Shown here piece by piece: positions 1-8,744 of a stretch of 64,000 nt of DNA (its first letter is position 1; each line of letters starts with the position of its first letter). The stretch covers positions 192,544 through 256,543 of the forward strand of contig NZ_MKVV01000044.1 in the NCBI RefSeq assembly GCF_001899645.1, in the 5' to 3' direction. The stretch is from Pseudonocardia sp. 73-21 (GTDB taxonomy: Bacteria; Actinomycetota; Actinomycetes; Mycobacteriales; Pseudonocardiaceae). The notes beneath the pieces were generated by a model. The model had not been told where the DNA came from and did not search any database. It saw only the letters and a list, made by a program, of their open reading frames with translations. Made by a program: the position numbers and the translations under genes.

Positions 1-798
1 GCCGTCAGCCTCAACTCGGTGCTGGTCAACGTCGCGCGGGCCGTCGGCCCGGCCATCGCCGGCATCGTGATCGCGCTGGGCGGTATCGGGCTGTGCTTCC
101 TGCTCAACGCCGTGAGCTTCGTGGCCGTCGTGGCCTCGCTGGCCCGGCTCGACGTCAGCAGGCTGAGCCGGTCGGTCCCCACGCCGCGCGCTCCCGGGCA
201 GCTGCGCGAGGGGCTCGCCTACGTGCGTCGCACCCCGGAGCTGGCCGTGCCGCTGCTGATGATGGCGCTGGTGGGCTGCCTGGCCTACGAGTTCCAGGTG
301 GTGCTGCCGGTGTTCGCGCAGCAGACCTTCGCCGGTGACGCGTCCACCTACGGCTTCCTGACCGCCGCGATGGGCGTCGGAGCGGTGGTCGGCGGGCTGT
401 ACGTGGCCGCGCGCGGCCGCACCGGGCTCCACGCCCTGGTGGTGGCGGCCACGCTGTTCGGGCTGGCGATGGTGGCCACCGCCCTCGCCCCGAACCTGCC
501 TGTCGCCCTGGTCGGGATGGGGCTGATCGGCGCGTTCAGCGTCGCGTTCCTCTCGACGGGCAACAGCACGCTGCAGCTGGCCGCCGACCCGCAGATGCGC
601 GGGCGCGTGATGGCGCTGTGGGCCGTGGCGTTCCTCGGCTCCACGCCGATCGGTGGCCCGATCGCGGGCGTCGTCGTGCAGTCCTTCGGCAGCCGCGCCG
701 GCCTCATGCTGGGCGCGGTGGCCTGCCTGCTCGCCGCAGCACTGGGCTCGGTGGTGGCCCGCAGGTCACGGGTTGGGCGCGCCGAAGTCCTCCGGTGA
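1..798 (+). CDS. MFS transporter, C-terminal part (5' end outside window)
   Basis: The reading frame is open from base 1 and ends with TGA at 796-798, so only the last ~265 residues of a major facilitator superfamily exporter are present. Strings of 18-22 hydrophobic residues alternate with short basic loops: about seven membrane segments are visible, including GIVIALGGIGLCFLLNAVSF near the start and a final LGAVACLLAAALGSVVARR. The signature-like GPAIAGIVIALGG and GGPIAGVVVQSFGSRAG resemble the EntS/DHA3 drug or siderophore exporters. The GTG at 19 is internal, not the true start. The substrate cannot be told. Its 3' end overlaps the convergent nuclease-domain gene by 33 bases. Confidence 0.85.
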   Translation, partial: AVSLNSVLVNVARAVGPAIAGIVIALGGIGLCFLLNAVSFVAVVASLARLDVSRLSRSVPTPRAPGQLREGLAYVRRTPELAVPLLMMALVGCLAYEFQVVLPVFAQQTFAGDASTYGFLTAAMGVGAVVGGLYVAARGRTGLHALVVAATLFGLAMVATALAPNLPVALVGMGLIGAFSVAFLSTGNSTLQLAADPQMRGRVMALWAVAFLGSTPIGGPIAGVVVQSFGSRAGLMLGAVACLLAAALGSVVARRSRVGRAEVLR

Positions 799-1260
799 CA
801 CGCCTTCCAGGAAGTCCTTGAAGTCCTGGAGCTGCTTCTCCGGCGGCGCGTCCGTGCCGTCGGGGAAGAACTGCGAGATGGGCTGGCCGACGTCGTCGAG
901 GATGTCGTCGGCCACGCCGATCGGCAGACCCTCCCGCACCGCGATCGCCAGCGCGTCGCTGGGCAGCACGGCCACGCGGGTGTCGCCGTCGAACACCAGC
1001 TCGGCCGTGTAGATGCTGTCGACCAGCGCCGTCAGCTCCGCGCGTTCCAGCTTGTGCCCGAGACCGCTGATGATCGGGATCAGCACGTCCTGCGGCAGCA
1101 GCGGGTCCTTCTCGGACCGCGTGCCCACCGAGATGACGTCGGCCTGGGCGCGGCGCAGGAACACCGGCAGGCAGCGGTCGCCGTCCTCCTCGCCGAGCAG
1201 CAGCACCGGCTCCCGGGTCCGGGAGTGCACGACCAGCCGCAGCACCCGCATCTCTCTCAT
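766..1260 (-). CDS. Bifunctional nuclease (BFN, DUF151) domain protein
   Basis: A 164-residue soluble protein that is almost entirely one BFN/DUF151 domain. It begins MREMRVLRLVV and contains the family hallmarks PVLLLGEEDGDRCLPVFL, YTAELVFDGDTRVAVLPSDA and IAVREGLPIGVADDILDD. Family members have been linked to nuclease activity in plants and Thermotoga, but the role in actinobacteria is unproven. I placed the start at the first of two nearby ATGs (1260 or 1251); longer upstream coding is not family-like. The last 33 bases overlap the convergent MFS gene, so the acidic tail ending FGAPNP lies in shared DNA. Confidence 0.85.
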   Translation of the reverse strand: MREMRVLRLVVHSRTREPVLLLGEEDGDRCLPVFLRRAQADVISVGTRSEKDPLLPQDVLIPIISGLGHKLERAELTALVDSIYTAELVFDGDTRVAVLPSDALAIAVREGLPIGVADDILDDVGQPISQFFPDGTDAPPEKQLQDFKDFLEGVSPEDFGAPNP

Positions 1261-1332
1261 GCCATCGACCTCATCCGGGCATTCTCGCCTACCGGTCGCT
1301 CGCCGCCCGGCTCGAATTGACACACTCCACGG

Positions 1333-2022
1333 GTGCAGAGCCTAGAGTTCGCGGCCGGGTTGTACCGGAAGTACGCCTCCGACCTCATGCCCGTCATCGA
1401 GCAGCAGCGCGCGTTCCACGCGGAGAACCGCGAGCGCATGACGCCCCAGCTCGACGACATCGAGGCCGAGCTCACCTACCTCCACCTGCGGGAGCTGCGG
1501 CCCGCCACGGTGATGGAGCTGGGCACGTTCCACGGGTGGTCCACCACGTGGATCCTGTCGGCCCTGCGCGACAACGGCACCGGCACGCTGCACTCGTTCG
1601 ACCGGATCGACAACGTGGTGCGCAACGTCCCCACCGCGCTGGCCGACGGACGCTGGACGTTCGTACAGGGCGACGTCCAGAAGGCCCTCGACCTCGTGCC
1701 GCCCGACGTCGACTTCCTGTTCGTCGACGCCGACCACAGCCGCCGCTTCGGCCGCTGGTACCTCGCGCACCTGTTCCCGCTGATGCGCAGCGGCACCACG
1801 GTGAGCGTCCACGACGTCTTCCACGGGAAGAACGCGCGGATCCTCTCCGAGGGCCGCGAGGTGGTGTCCTGGCTGGACGAGCGCGGCGTCGAGCTGTTCA
1901 CGGCAGCCCGCCGGCACGCGCCGGAGACGTTCGCGGCGCTCAACGAGGTGCGGGCCGAGGTGGGCATCGAGGGCGCGAGGGGCGCAGGAGTGAACCCGAT
2001 GATCTGGTTCACCCTCCCCTGA
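1333..2022 (+). CDS. Class I SAM-dependent methyltransferase (Methyltransf_24-like)
   Basis: A 229-residue protein with a Rossmann-type SAM-binding core: motif I reads VMELGTFHGWSTTWIL around residues 60-75, the acidic end of strand 2 is SFDRIDNV, and motif IV is DFLFVDADHSRRF near 130. The VDADH form is typical of the Methyltransf_24 group acting on small molecules such as sugars or natural products. Translation most likely starts at GTG 1333, 72 bases from the divergent BFN gene, with no strong ribosome-binding site. No acceptor substrate can be assigned, as the neighbours do not form a pathway with it. Confidence 0.75.
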   Translation: MQSLEFAAGLYRKYASDLMPVIEQQRAFHAENRERMTPQLDDIEAELTYLHLRELRPATVMELGTFHGWSTTWILSALRDNGTGTLHSFDRIDNVVRNVPTALADGRWTFVQGDVQKALDLVPPDVDFLFVDADHSRRFGRWYLAHLFPLMRSGTTVSVHDVFHGKNARILSEGREVVSWLDERGVELFTAARRHAPETFAALNEVRAEVGIEGARGAGVNPMIWFTLP

Positions 2023-2046
2023 CCGGCCCCGGGCGGAAGGGTCAGG
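2018..2046. terminator. Shared hairpin between convergent genes
   Basis: CCTGACC (2018-2024) pairs perfectly with GGTCAGG (2040-2046) across a GC-rich loop. It overlaps the stop codons of the methyltransferase (+) and the lysyl-oxidase-like gene (-), so it could terminate both transcripts. There is no T-tract, which is normal for actinobacteria. The stem is only 7 bp. Confidence 0.4.
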
Positions 2047-2998
2047 CGGCGCAGGTGGCCGATCCGGGGCAGCTGCGCAGCATCTTCACGGTCGGCGGGG
2101 AGACGATGACCCTCGGCGCCGCTCCGCCACCCGGCCACTGCACCGACACCGCCATCGACGACGAGTTGTTGTCGTAGTCGGACTCGGTGATGCTGCGGTC
2201 CGAATTCACCGTGTTGACCACCGTGTACGTGCCGGAGGCGACCTTGGTGAGGTCGAGCCACTGGAAGTCCACCGTGTAGTCGTAGTTGTCGCCCTGGCCC
2301 ACGGAGATGCCCTCGGTGACGTCGAGCGTGGCGGGCTCACGGCGCTTGCAGGTGCTCTCGGCCAGCTTCGCGGCCAGCTCGTCCTCGGGGGTGCCGCTCT
2401 GCGGGGTCGCGGCCAGGCCGGCGGCGGACGGGGCGGTGTAGCGGTCGCCCAGGCAGAAGCCGTTCTTGCGGTCGGTGACCACCGTGGCCCCCTTCTGCGT
2501 GCGCAGCTGGAACCGGTCGAAGTCGAGCAGGTGCCAGTGCTGGTGCATGGCCGCGGGCTCGTAGTACGTGGTGGCCGCCGTGGCGTGCTGCGCCTCGGCG
2601 AACGACTGCGGGATGGCGCCGTGCACGCCGTCCTGGAACGCCTGCCGCACCGCCATCTTCGGGGTGCCGGTGCTGTCGCGGTGGCCGTAGAGCAGCAGCG
2701 GTCCGGCTCCGACGTTCTCCTCCGACGACGTGAAGCGCAGCCGGACGGCCTGGATCGGGCCGGACGTGACGCACGTGCCGTTCGGCGCGGACGCGTCGAG
2801 GACGGGGCAGACGTCCCAGTCGGTGCAGCCCATCGGGTCGCCGTCCCAGCCCGCGGCACAGCCGATGGGCGCCTGACGCAGATCGGGCAGCAACGCCTGA
2901 TCGGCGGCCTGGGCCGGGGCGACCACCAGCGCGGCCAGTGTGGTGGCCGCGAGGACGACGGCGGCACCGCCGATCCACGCGAACGCTCTGCGACTCAT
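2042..2998 (-). CDS. Secreted lysyl-oxidase-family protein
   Basis: A 318-residue exported protein. Residues 1-31 form a Sec signal peptide (MSRR, hydrophobic core, cleavage near APAQA-A). The mature part carries the lysyl oxidase copper-site motif MHQHWHLLDFDRFQL with His152, His154 and His156, and the family C-terminal pattern VTEGISVGQGDNYDYTVDFQ followed by a conserved ESDYDNNSS stretch. In animals this fold holds Cu(II) and a lysyl-tyrosyl quinone and deaminates peptidyl lysine; bacterial members are extracellular, usually with unknown substrates. Several paired cysteines suggest disulfides. The start is the ATG before SRRAFAW, because the upstream MLVGCG would spoil the signal peptide. 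Confidence 0.82.
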   Translation of the reverse strand: MSRRAFAWIGGAAVVLAATTLAALVVAPAQAADQALLPDLRQAPIGCAAGWDGDPMGCTDWDVCPVLDASAPNGTCVTSGPIQAVRLRFTSSEENVGAGPLLLYGHRDSTGTPKMAVRQAFQDGVHGAIPQSFAEAQHATAATTYYEPAAMHQHWHLLDFDRFQLRTQKGATVVTDRKNGFCLGDRYTAPSAAGLAATPQSGTPEDELAAKLAESTCKRREPATLDVTEGISVGQGDNYDYTVDFQWLDLTKVASGTYTVVNTVNSDRSITESDYDNNSSSMAVSVQWPGGGAAPRVIVSPPTVKMLRSCPGSATCAA

Positions 2999-3059
2999 GC
3001 CGCACCCAACGAGCACCCTGCCCGGGAGTGACGAGACTGTTGCGCGGAGTAGTACCTGC

Positions 3060-4043
3060 TCAGTCCAGCGTCAGCGGCAAACCGAACATCGGGAACAGAA
3101 CGGCGGTGTCGAGGAACGAGTTGAGGCCGATGATGCGGCCGTCCCGGATCTCGACGACCTGGATCGCCCACGCCTCGAACCGCCCGCCGGGCGTGGCCCG
3201 GTACTGGCCCCAGCCGGGCGCACCGTTGACCGTGACGGGCAGCATCCGCGAGCCCTCGCAGGCCGCCCCCGGCCCGAGCCACCACGTGCGGACGTCGGTC
3301 GGGCCCTGCAGCCACAGCGCGTAGGGCGGCATCGACAGCACCACGTCCTCGTGCAGCAGCGCGACCATCGCCTCGATGTCGTAGCGCTCGAACGCGTGGG
3401 CGTAGCGGTCGAGCAGGGACTGCTGGTCGTCGCCCACCTCGGCGGCATGGCCCGCGTCGAGATCACGCTCGGCGAGGGTGGCACGGGCGCGCTGCAGCGC
3501 GCTGTTGACCGAGGCGACCGTGGTCTCCAGCAGTGCCGCCGTCTCGGCCGCGCTCCACTGCAGCACCTCGCGCAGGATCAGCACGGCCCGCTGCCGGGCC
3601 GGGAGGTGCTGCAGGGCCGCCACGAACGCGAGCCGGATGCTCTCCTTCGCCACCGCGGCCTCGGCCGGATCGCCACCGACCGGCACGACCATGGCGTCGG
3701 GCACGGGCAGCAGCCAGGTGGCCTCGCCGTGCTGCTCGCCCAGCGACTCCACCACCGGCGTGCCGGCCCCGCCGAAGTCCATCGGGCGGGCCCGTCGGCC
3801 GCGGCCCTCGAGCTGCGTGAGGCAGACGTTGGTGGCGATGCGGTAGAGCCACGACCGCAGCGAGGAACGGCCCTCGAACTTCGCGAGGTTGCGCCAGGCC
3901 CGGACCATCGTGTCCTGCACGGCGTCCTCGGCGTCGAAGCCGGACCCGAGCATCCGGTAGCAGTAGCCGGTGAGCTCCACGCGGTACTGCTCGAGCTGCT
4001 GCTGCAGCTCGCTCTCGGACAGGTCGGTGACGAGCTCGGTCAT
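3060..4043 (-). CDS. SigG-like ECF sigma factor with SnoaL-type C-terminal domain
   Basis: A 327-residue sigma factor. Region 2 is in ELTGYCYRMLGSGFDAEDAV through FEGRSSLRSWLYRIATNVCL (about residues 20-75). Region 4 is PARQRAVLILREVLQWSAAE (about 150-190). From about residue 205 an NTF2/SnoaL-like domain follows (RYAHAFERYDIEAMVALLHE), as in mycobacterial SigG and SigJ-type factors, where the extra domain replaces a classical anti-sigma factor. The start is ATG 4043 after a strong GAGGGGGAG ribosome-binding site. No anti-sigma gene lies beside it. Confidence 0.88.
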   Translation of the reverse strand: MTELVTDLSESELQQQLEQYRVELTGYCYRMLGSGFDAEDAVQDTMVRAWRNLAKFEGRSSLRSWLYRIATNVCLTQLEGRGRRARPMDFGGAGTPVVESLGEQHGEATWLLPVPDAMVVPVGGDPAEAAVAKESIRLAFVAALQHLPARQRAVLILREVLQWSAAETAALLETTVASVNSALQRARATLAERDLDAGHAAEVGDDQQSLLDRYAHAFERYDIEAMVALLHEDVVLSMPPYALWLQGPTDVRTWWLGPGAACEGSRMLPVTVNGAPGWGQYRATPGGRFEAWAIQVVEIRDGRIIGLNSFLDTAVLFPMFGLPLTLD

Positions 4044-4111
4044 ATCTCCCCCTCGGAAGTGACGTCGGTCTCCGAGACTAGAGGGGGCCACCGACAGTTC
4101 TCGACGAGGAA

Positions 4112-5083
4112 TCAGCCCCGCAGGGTCTCGCTCGGGGAGACCCCGAACCGCGACCGGTACTCCGACGCGAACCGTCCCGGATGGCCGAACCCCCACCTCG
4201 CGGCGACCGTGGCCACCGTGGTGCCGTCGCCGGGGTCGGCCGCCCGCAGGTCGGCCCGCGCCCGCTCGAGCCGGACCGAGCGCAGCTGGTGCAGCGGGGT
4301 GGTGTCCAGCGAGCGGCGGAAGGCCCGTTGCAGGGCACGCGGGCCCACACCGGCCGCCTCCGCGATCGTCGTGAGGTCGATGTCCTCACCGGCGTGCTCG
4401 TCGATGAAGGCCAGCGCCCGGCGCACGACGCCCGTCGACACCGGCCCGGCGCGGCCGGCGCGGTCGATCGCCGTGTGCGGGAACGTCTCGAGCGCGGTGG
4501 CGACGATGGTGCGGAACACCTGTCCCATGACGAGCGGGCTGCTCTGCACGACGGGACTGATCGCGACGTCGCTGGTCACGTACTGCATGAACCGCCGCCA
4601 GTGCGCCGCCTTGGCCTCGGTGACCGCCCGCGCCAGGTCGAACCCCGTGCTCACGCCGGGCCGGTCGTCGCCGAGCAGTTCGGCCGCGGTCCGGTCGAAC
4701 GCCGCGCGGTCGATCCGCACCTGCGCCATGCGGATGTCGGACCACTCGACGCCCATCGTGGCGTCCGGGTCGTAGGCGAACACGTCACCGGGGCCCGCGG
4801 CCACCTCCGAGCGGCTGCACCCGATCACGAACCGGCCCGAGAGCAGGTGGCTGAACAGCAGCTGGTCGTCGAGCGGCTCCCACTCCCCGTGCAGGGTCAT
4901 GGTGTGCCGGCAGACACCGACCTTGAACGACCCGCACTCGGCCACGCTGTGGGAGAAGCGGAAGGCCTCGGAACGACCGGAGAGCCGGGCCGAGTGGTCG
5001 GCGTAGGCGGAGCTGAGCCAGGTGTGGGCCTCGTCGGGGTCGGTCGTGGCGACCTGGAACTGGCCGGTCGAGACGGTCTGCAC
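4112..5083 (-). CDS. AraC-family transcriptional regulator
   Basis: A 323-residue regulator with an N-terminal AraC-binding-like sensor domain (about residues 20-190, PF14525 type) and a C-terminal double helix-turn-helix of about 100 residues: DIDLTTIAEAAGVGPRALQR for the first HTH and VATVAARWGFGHPGRFASEY for the second, ending SPSETLRG. The start is GTG 5083 behind AAGGGCGAAAG. It precedes the SigG-like gene on the same strand with a 68-base gap, so the two may be cotranscribed. The effector is unknown. Confidence 0.85.
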   Translation of the reverse strand: MQTVSTGQFQVATTDPDEAHTWLSSAYADHSARLSGRSEAFRFSHSVAECGSFKVGVCRHTMTLHGEWEPLDDQLLFSHLLSGRFVIGCSRSEVAAGPGDVFAYDPDATMGVEWSDIRMAQVRIDRAAFDRTAAELLGDDRPGVSTGFDLARAVTEAKAAHWRRFMQYVTSDVAISPVVQSSPLVMGQVFRTIVATALETFPHTAIDRAGRAGPVSTGVVRRALAFIDEHAGEDIDLTTIAEAAGVGPRALQRAFRRSLDTTPLHQLRSVRLERARADLRAADPGDGTTVATVAARWGFGHPGRFASEYRSRFGVSPSETLRG

Positions 5084-5261
5084 GCTTTCGCCCTTCTGCC
5101 CGTTCGGGGGAAGGCCCTGACCGTACGTCGTCGGGGGGCGGCGCGGAACTCCTCCGCGGCAGGGGTTCTGTCCGCGAAGCGGCACCGGCTGTCCAGTTCG
5201 CGAGCGCGGCCCGGGCGAAAGTTGTTCGCCGCAGCCTGCTCGGGATACCTATTTGCCCGGG

Positions 5262-5302
5262 CCGGAGAGACCTCGGCTGGAGGGGGCACGAGGTCTCTCC
5301 GG
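5262..5302 (-). terminator. Strong hairpin terminator after the SDR gene
   Basis: CCGGAGAGACCTCG (5262-5275) and CGAGGTCTCTCCGG (5289-5302) form perfect 14-bp arms around a 13-nt loop. The hairpin starts at the base after the SDR stop codon on the minus strand. No U-tract follows. The rest of the gap to the AraC gene (5084-5261) shows no gene and presumably holds the AraC promoter. Confidence 0.65.
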
Positions 5303-6040
5303 TCAGCCCCGTCCGACGAACGGCATCCCGGCCGCGGCGATCGTCATCGACGGCACGGTCACCCCCAGCGGCAGCCGGGCCATCGCCAGCACCGCGTCGG
5401 CCACGTGGGCGACGTCGAACGTCGGCTCCGGACGGATGCTCCCGTCGGCCTGCCGTGCCCCCGTGGCGATCCCCGCCGTCATCTCCGTGGCGGCGTTGCC
5501 GATGTCGATCTGCCCGCACATGATGGCGAAGGGCCTGCCGTCGAGCGACAGGGACTTGGTCAGCCCGGTGATCGCGTGCTTGGTGGCGGTGTACGCGGCG
5601 CTGCCCGGGCGGGGCACGTGCGCGGAGATCGAGCCGTTGTTGATGATCCGCCCGCCCTGGGGCCGCTGGGCCCGCATCGCCCCGAACGCCGCACGGGCGC
5701 AGAGGAACGACCCGGTGAGGTTGACGTCCACGGTGGCCCGCCACGCCGCGACGTCGATCTCGTCGACGAGCCCGGACGGGCCGAACCCGCCGGCGTTGTT
5801 GAACAGCAGGTCGACGCGACCCCAGCGTTCGTGCACGGCGGCGAAGAGGGCATCCACCGAGCCCTCGTCGGTGACGTCGGTGGGCACCACGAGCGCCGAC
5901 GGGTGACCGGCCGCGGTCTCGTCGAGGGGCTCCGGGCGACGGCCGGCGAGCGCCACCCGGAAGCCCGCTCCCAGCAGGGCGGCGGCCACCGCGCGTCCGA
6001 TGCCCGTGCCGGCCCCGGTCACCACGACCACGTCACCCAT
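5303..6040 (-). CDS. SDR-family NAD(P)-dependent dehydrogenase
   Basis: A 245-residue classical short-chain dehydrogenase. The cofactor motif TGAGTGIG lies at residues 8-15, NNAG at 81-84, catalytic Ser137 in NNGSIS, and the Tyr150-x3-Lys154 pair in [14 protein letters not shown]. The start is ATG 6040 with an excellent GAGGAGG site. It is divergent from a sugar-binding protein across a palindromic operator, so a sugar, polyol or sugar-acid dehydrogenase feeding from that importer is likely. The exact substrate is not visible. Confidence 0.87.
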   Translation of the reverse strand: MGDVVVVTGAGTGIGRAVAAALLGAGFRVALAGRRPEPLDETAAGHPSALVVPTDVTDEGSVDALFAAVHERWGRVDLLFNNAGGFGPSGLVDEIDVAAWRATVDVNLTGSFLCARAAFGAMRAQRPQGGRIINNGSISAHVPRPGSAAYTATKHAITGLTKSLSLDGRPFAIMCGQIDIGNAATEMTAGIATGARQADGSIRPEPTFDVAHVADAVLAMARLPLGVTVPSMTIAAAGMPFVGRG

Positions 6041-6114
6041 CAGGTTCCTCCTCAGAGATCGGACGTCCAGAGCAAGAGCCTTGCGCACCTCGACCATCCA
6101 CCGCTATACATCCC

Positions 6115-6133
6115 TCAGACATCCGATGTTTGA
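6115..6133. promoter_or_regulatory. 19-bp palindromic operator between SDR and sugar ABC operon
   Basis: TCAGACATCCGATGTTTGA is palindromic around its central C except for one G/T pair (arms TCA-x-ACATC and GATGT-x-TGA). It lies in the 164-base divergent region between the SDR gene and the importer genes, 72 bases before the binding-protein start. The form suits a GntR- or LacI-type repressor. No such regulator is encoded beside it, so the regulator would act from elsewhere. Confidence 0.6.
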
Positions 6134-6204
6134 GCACGTCGCTTCCCGACGGCAGTGGTGTCGTTGACCTCTGCGACGGCCGTCCGTCCAGCCCAAGGAG
6201 ATCA

Positions 6205-7257
6205 ATGATGATTCCCGTTCCGGTACGCCGTGCCGTCGGCGCGGTCGCGGCCACGACGCTACTGATCGGCATGGCCGCCTGCAGCAAGGACGGTTCGACG
6301 GCGGCGGCGCCCGCGGCCGGTGGCTCCACCTCGATCGGCGTCGACCTCCCCCGCGCCGACTCCGACTTCTGGAACGCCTACGCCCGCTACGTGCCGCTGA
6401 AGGCCAAGGAACTCGGCGCGACGCTCGTCGGGCCCACCAACTCCCAGAACGACGTCCAGACGCTGATCAGCAACGCCGACAGCCTCGTCACGCAGGGGGC
6501 GGGCGCGCTCGTGATCGCCCCGCAGGACACCGGGGCCATCGGCCCCACCCTCGACCAGATGGCCGCGAAGAAGATCCCGGTGGTCACGGTGGACACGCGG
6601 CCGGACTCCGGGACCGTCTACATGGTGGTCCGCGCCGACAACCGGGCCTACGGGCAGAAGGCGTGCGAGTTCCTCGGCGCGAAGCTCGGCGGCAAGGGCA
6701 AGGTCGTGGAGTTCGAGGGCGCGCTGTCGTCGATCAACGGCCGCGACCGCTCCGAGGCCTTCGGCGACTGCATGAAGCAGAAGTACCCGGGCATCACGGT
6801 GTTCGCCGAGCCCACCGAGTGGGACGGGAGCAAGGCCCAGGCCGCCCTGCAGACCCGCCTGGCCACCGACCCCGACATCAACGGCATCTACATGCAGGCC
6901 GGCGGCGTCTACCTGGACGCGACGCTGCAGGTGCTCAAGCAGAAGAACCTCATCACGGCGCCGGGCGACCCCAGGCACATCACGATCGTCTCCAACGACG
7001 GCATCCCGCAGGAGTTCGCGGCCATCCGCGCCGGGGAGATCGACGCGACGGTCTCCCAGCCCGCCGACGCCTACGCGCAGTACGGCCTCTACTGGGCCCA
7101 GCAGGCGCTGGCCGGCGTGACGCCGAAGGAGGGGCCCACCGACCACGGCTCCACCGTCGTGAAGATCGCCAACGGTTTCGAGGACCAGCTCCCCGCGCCG
7201 CTCGTCACGAAGGACAACGTGGACGACAAGAGCCTGTGGGGCAACGCGACCTCATGA
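6205..7257 (+). CDS. Sugar ABC transporter substrate-binding lipoprotein
   Basis: A 350-residue periplasmic-binding protein of the ribose/galactose (PBP type I) class. The N-terminus is a lipoprotein signal with lipobox GMAAC (Cys at about residue 23), followed by an Ala/Gly linker. Typical features are SIGVDLPRADSDFWNAYARY, VIAPQDTGAIGPTLDQMAAK and the C-terminal SQPADAYAQYGLYWAQQAL. Translation starts at ATG 6205 (or 6208) with AAGGAG five bases upstream. It is the first gene of a three-gene importer, each gene overlapping the next by 4 bases. The ligand is probably a sugar or sugar derivative. Confidence 0.9.
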   Translation: MMIPVPVRRAVGAVAATTLLIGMAACSKDGSTAAAPAAGGSTSIGVDLPRADSDFWNAYARYVPLKAKELGATLVGPTNSQNDVQTLISNADSLVTQGAGALVIAPQDTGAIGPTLDQMAAKKIPVVTVDTRPDSGTVYMVVRADNRAYGQKACEFLGAKLGGKGKVVEFEGALSSINGRDRSEAFGDCMKQKYPGITVFAEPTEWDGSKAQAALQTRLATDPDINGIYMQAGGVYLDATLQVLKQKNLITAPGDPRHITIVSNDGIPQEFAAIRAGEIDATVSQPADAYAQYGLYWAQQALAGVTPKEGPTDHGSTVVKIANGFEDQLPAPLVTKDNVDDKSLWGNATS

Positions 7258-8744
7258 CCCCGGTAGTGGAGGCATCGGGCGTCGCCAAGCGGTTCGGCGC
7301 CACCGTCGCGCTGGCCGACGGGCGCCTGACCGTGCAGCCCGGCGAGACCCACGCGCTGGTGGGACGCAACGGCGCGGGCAAGTCGACCCTGGTCGGCGTG
7401 CTCACCGGGCTGCTGCGCCCCGACGGCGGTGAGGTGCGGTTCGGCGGGGAACCCGCCCCCGCCCCGGGCGACCGCGCGGCGTGGCGACGGCAGGTGGCGT
7501 GCGTCTACCAGAAGCCGTCGGTGGTGCCGGAGCTGTCGGTGGCGGAGAACCTGTTCCTGCACCGCCAGCCCCGCGGCCGGTTCGGGCTGCTCTCGCCGCG
7601 GAAGCTGCGCGCGGGTGCGGCCGGGCTGCTGGAGGAGTGGGCGGTGCACGTCGATCCCGACCTCCCGGCCCGCGAGCTGTCGGTGGAGCAGCGCCAGCTC
7701 GTCGAGATCGCCGGCGCGCTGTCGCTGGGCGCCCGGTTCGTCATCCTCGACGAGCCGACCGCCCAGCTGGAGGGCCGCGCGATCACCCGGCTGTTCGACC
7801 GGCTGCGCACGCTGCGGGAGCAGGGGGTCACGTTCCTGTTCATCTCCCACCACCTGCCGGAGATCTACGAGATCTGCCAGCGGGTGACGGTGTTCCGCGA
7901 CGCCCGCTACGTCCTCGACGCCGACGTCGCCACGCTGGGCCGCGACGAGCTGGTGGCCGCGATGATCGGCGAGGCCCGCGGGCTCGTGGACGTCGGCGCC
8001 GACCGGCCCACCGTGTCCGACGACGCCGAGCCCGCCCTCGAGCTGGTCGACGTGGCGGGGGTCGACCTCACCGTGCGCCGCGGCGAGATCGTCGGCGTCA
8101 CCGGGTCGGCGGCCAGCGGGAAGCGGGAGCTCGCCGAGGCCGTGGTCGGGCTGCGGCCGCGCACCGGCACCGTGCACGTCGACGGGCGGCGGATCCGGCC
8201 GAACGACGTGCCCGCCGCGCTGCGCGCCGGCGTCGGCTACCTGCCCGGTGACCGCAACGCCGACGGGTTCGTCGCCGGGCTGTCGGTGGCCGAGAACGCC
8301 ACCATGACCATCGCCGACCGGCTCGGCCCGGCCGGGCTGGTGCTGCCGTCACGGCGCACCGAACGGGCGCGCACGATGATCACCGACCTCGACGTCCACA
8401 CGTCCGGCCCCGAGCAGCCCGTCGGCGAGCTGTCGGGCGGCAACGCGCAGAAGGTCGTGATGGCGCGCGCCCTGGCCAGCGACCCGAAGGTGCTGGTACT
8501 GGTGCAGCCCACCGCAGGCGTGGACGTGCGCTCCAAGGAGTCGCTGCTCGGCGCGGTGGACGGCGAGACCCGCGGTGACCGCGCCGCACTGCTGGTGTCC
8601 GACGAGCTCGACGACCTGCGGCTGTGCGACCGCGTCGTCGTGATGGCGGGCGGGCGGATCGTCGCCGAGCACGGGCGCGGGTGGAGCGAGGCGGAGCTGG
8701 TGGCGGAGATCGAGGGCGTGGCGATGACGGGGGACGGCGAATGA
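7254..8744 (+). CDS. Sugar ABC transporter ATP-binding protein (RbsA/MglA type)
   Basis: A 496-residue protein with two fused nucleotide-binding domains. Domain 1 has Walker A GRNGAGKST near residue 38, signature LSVEQRQLVEI and Walker B FVILDEPT. Domain 2 has a degenerate Walker A (GSAASGKREL), a good signature LSGGNAQKVVMARAL, and an altered Walker B: LVLVQPTAGVDV, where the usual LLLDEPT has lost both acidic residues. Domain 2 may therefore bind but not hydrolyse ATP; degenerate second domains are known in this class. The start overlaps the upstream stop (ATGA). Confidence 0.9.
   Translation: MTPVVEASGVAKRFGATVALADGRLTVQPGETHALVGRNGAGKSTLVGVLTGLLRPDGGEVRFGGEPAPAPGDRAAWRRQVACVYQKPSVVPELSVAENLFLHRQPRGRFGLLSPRKLRAGAAGLLEEWAVHVDPDLPARELSVEQRQLVEIAGALSLGARFVILDEPTAQLEGRAITRLFDRLRTLREQGVTFLFISHHLPEIYEICQRVTVFRDARYVLDADVATLGRDELVAAMIGEARGLVDVGADRPTVSDDAEPALELVDVAGVDLTVRRGEIVGVTGSAASGKRELAEAVVGLRPRTGTVHVDGRRIRPNDVPAALRAGVGYLPGDRNADGFVAGLSVAENATMTIADRLGPAGLVLPSRRTERARTMITDLDVHTSGPEQPVGELSGGNAQKVVMARALASDPKVLVLVQPTAGVDVRSKESLLGAVDGETRGDRAALLVSDELDDLRLCDRVVVMAGGRIVAEHGRGWSEAELVAEIEGVAMTGDGE

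Noticed and set aside
2940..4775. Long plus-strand frames across the SigG-like and AraC genes
   Set aside because: Antisense to well-supported minus-strand genes; His/Arg/Val-rich with no domain pattern.
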